This document shows, piece by piece, positions 63,138 to 64,000 of a DNA stretch of 64,000 nucleotides. Made by a program: the position numbers and the translations under genes. This DNA is from Streptococcus porcinus. GTDB lineage: Bacteria; Bacillota; Bacilli; Lactobacillales; Streptococcaceae. The notes below the pieces were generated by a model. It had not been told where the DNA came from and ran no database searches. It was given only the letters and a program-made list of their open reading frames with translations. Position 1 is the first letter of the stretch, and the number at the start of each line of letters is the position of its first letter. The stretch covers positions 978,001-1,042,000 of the forward strand of contig NZ_LS483388.1 of assembly GCF_900475415.1 (NCBI RefSeq), in the 5' to 3' direction.

Positions 63138-63890
63138 ATGCTATTAGATATACAACATTTGGAAAAAGTTTTTCGTACACGATTTTCAAAAGAAGAGACG
63201 AGAGCTCTACAAGATATCGATTTTAAAATTGATAATGGTGAGTTTATTGCAATTATGGGCGAGTCTGGTTCAGGGAAAACAACGCTATTAAATATTTTAG
63301 CTACTTTAGAAAAACCAACCAGTGGAGCAGTTTTGCTAAATGGCGAAGATATTACTAAAATAAAAGAAAACCACTTAGCTCACTTTCGTTTACATAATTT
63401 AGGATTTGTTTTCCAAGAATTCAACCTCTTAGATACCCTGTCAATTAGAGATAATATTTTTCTACCTTTGGTTCTAGATCGAAAACCCTATAAAGAAATG
63501 AGTCAGCGTTTAGACCAGATTGCTCCAAAACTTCGCATAGAAGAATTATTAGATAAACGACCTTTTGAAATTTCAGGAGGGCAAAAGCAAAGGGTAGCCA
63601 TTGCAAGAAGTTTAATCACTAATCCTAAATTACTTTTAGCGGATGAACCCACAGCTGCTTTAGACTATCGTAATTCAGAGGATTTATTGGATCTTTTTGA
63701 AGATATTAATATGGATGGACAGACAATCTTAATGGTTACTCATTCAGCGACTGCGGCTAGTCATGCTAAACGAGTGCTTTTTATTAAAGATGGGCGTATT
63801 TTCCATCAAATGTATCGTGGTGAAAAAAGTAATGCACAATTTAGTAAAGATATTTCCTTAGCCATGACTGGTTTGTTAGGAGGTGAGTGA
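63138..63890 (+). CDS. BceA-type ABC transporter ATP-binding protein
   Basis: The 250-residue ATPase has GESGSGKTT, ISGGQKQR (Walker A and signature) and LLLADEPTAALD, and a C-terminal extension typical of BceA/MbrA/SalX ATPases. With a BceB permease it gives resistance to peptides such as bacitracin or nisin, usually under a BceRS two-component system. The permease starts one base after its stop. AAGGAG (63123-63128) precedes the ATG. Substrate cannot be read from sequence. Confidence 0.9.
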   Translation: MLLDIQHLEKVFRTRFSKEETRALQDIDFKIDNGEFIAIMGESGSGKTTLLNILATLEKPTSGAVLLNGEDITKIKENHLAHFRLHNLGFVFQEFNLLDTLSIRDNIFLPLVLDRKPYKEMSQRLDQIAPKLRIEELLDKRPFEISGGQKQRVAIARSLITNPKLLLADEPTAALDYRNSEDLLDLFEDINMDGQTILMVTHSATAASHAKRVLFIKDGRIFHQMYRGEKSNAQFSKDISLAMTGLLGGE

Positions 63891-63891
63891 C

Positions 63892-64000
63892 ATGTTTTAC
63901 CTCAAGTTAGCTTGGAATAATCTCAACAAATCAAAAGTAGTAGTGGCTCCATTTTTATTGGCCAGTACGGTCCTATTTATGTTAAATAATATTGTGACCA
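63892..64000 (+). CDS. BceB-type ABC transporter permease, N-terminal fragment
   Basis: The frame from the ATG at 63892 runs off the window after 36 codons. It begins MFYLKLAWNNLNKSKVVVAP with a first membrane segment, as BceB permeases do. GGAGG overlaps the end of the ATPase gene. The two-component genes often linked to this system would lie beyond the window, if present. Confidence 0.85.
   Translation, partial: MFYLKLAWNNLNKSKVVVAPFLLASTVLFMLNNIVT

Overview
The window is a low-GC, gene-dense stretch of Firmicute chromosome from a pyogenic-group Streptococcus. Gene order, protein sequences and small signatures (split coaB/coaC, tandem pstB, ciaRH beside rpsT and coaA, an asd leader RNA, satD, SpxA, a ComX-type promoter before dprA) all fit. 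A cell-wall subtilase of the C5a-peptidase type sits between a nucleoside transporter and a phosphoglucomutase, which fits Streptococcus uberis best as far as memory allows. No insertion sequence, phage, integrase, CRISPR array, tRNA or rRNA was seen.

Layout. 1-8.1 kb: tail of an RCK_C protein, thiol peroxidase, a TetR regulator divergent from a MacB/FtsX-type ABC exporter, an orphan half-size HsdS-like protein paired with an ArAE membrane protein, and a DUF2130 nuclease-like protein. 8.2-11.6 kb: truB, ribF, spxA, a UPF0223 gene and an inositol-monophosphatase-family gene. 11.7-16.7 kb: the phosphate operon pstS-C-A-B1-B2-phoU. 16.8-21.5 kb: pepN and ciaRH. 21.5-22.8 kb: rpsT and coaA on the minus strand. 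23.0-30.8 kb: nucleoside salvage (RsmC-like methyltransferase, pdp, deoC, cdd, then a BmpA lipoprotein and its ABC transporter) behind a promoter that overlaps a cre-like site. 31-36 kb: the surface subtilase and convergent pgm. 36.2-38.1 kb: coaB-coaC plus a probable pantothenate ECF S component. 38.2-44.4 kb: LipL-like transferase, fhs, cls, asd RNA and asd, and a stand-alone ATP-cone protein. 44.5-50.5 kb: MocR regulator, ABC-F protein, a small unlisted 50-residue gene with a YtxH protein, a lipid-kinase-family gene, hemolysin III and DUF1836. 50.7-56.1 kb: rbgA, rnhB, an acetyltransferase, dprA and topA. 56.3-64 kb: LysR regulator divergent from an orphan EIIC-like transporter with a D-2-hydroxyacid dehydrogenase, satD-DUF3307, trmFO, a PASTA-like protein and the start of a BceAB-type transporter.

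How the genes work together. Nucleosides taken up by the transporter can be split by Pdp and Cdd, and the sugar then passes through DeoC; carbon-source control is suggested by the cre-like site. Pantothenate uptake, coaA and coaB/coaC together cover most of CoA synthesis. The main non-coding signals are the asd RNA, an intrinsic terminator in the leader of the ABC-F gene, mutually exclusive hairpins inside the nucleoside transporter operon, a structured leader before the 50-residue gene, and bidirectional terminators built over the stop codons of convergent genes.

No wholly new multi-gene system is evident. The better leads are the orphan HsdS/ArAE pair, the ABC-F attenuator, the nucleoside-transporter hairpins, the missing start codon of cls and the altered H-loop of PstB2. 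Start codons were moved from the longest possible reading frame wherever a Shine-Dalgarno site decided the matter. All assignments were made by reading; no database search was run.
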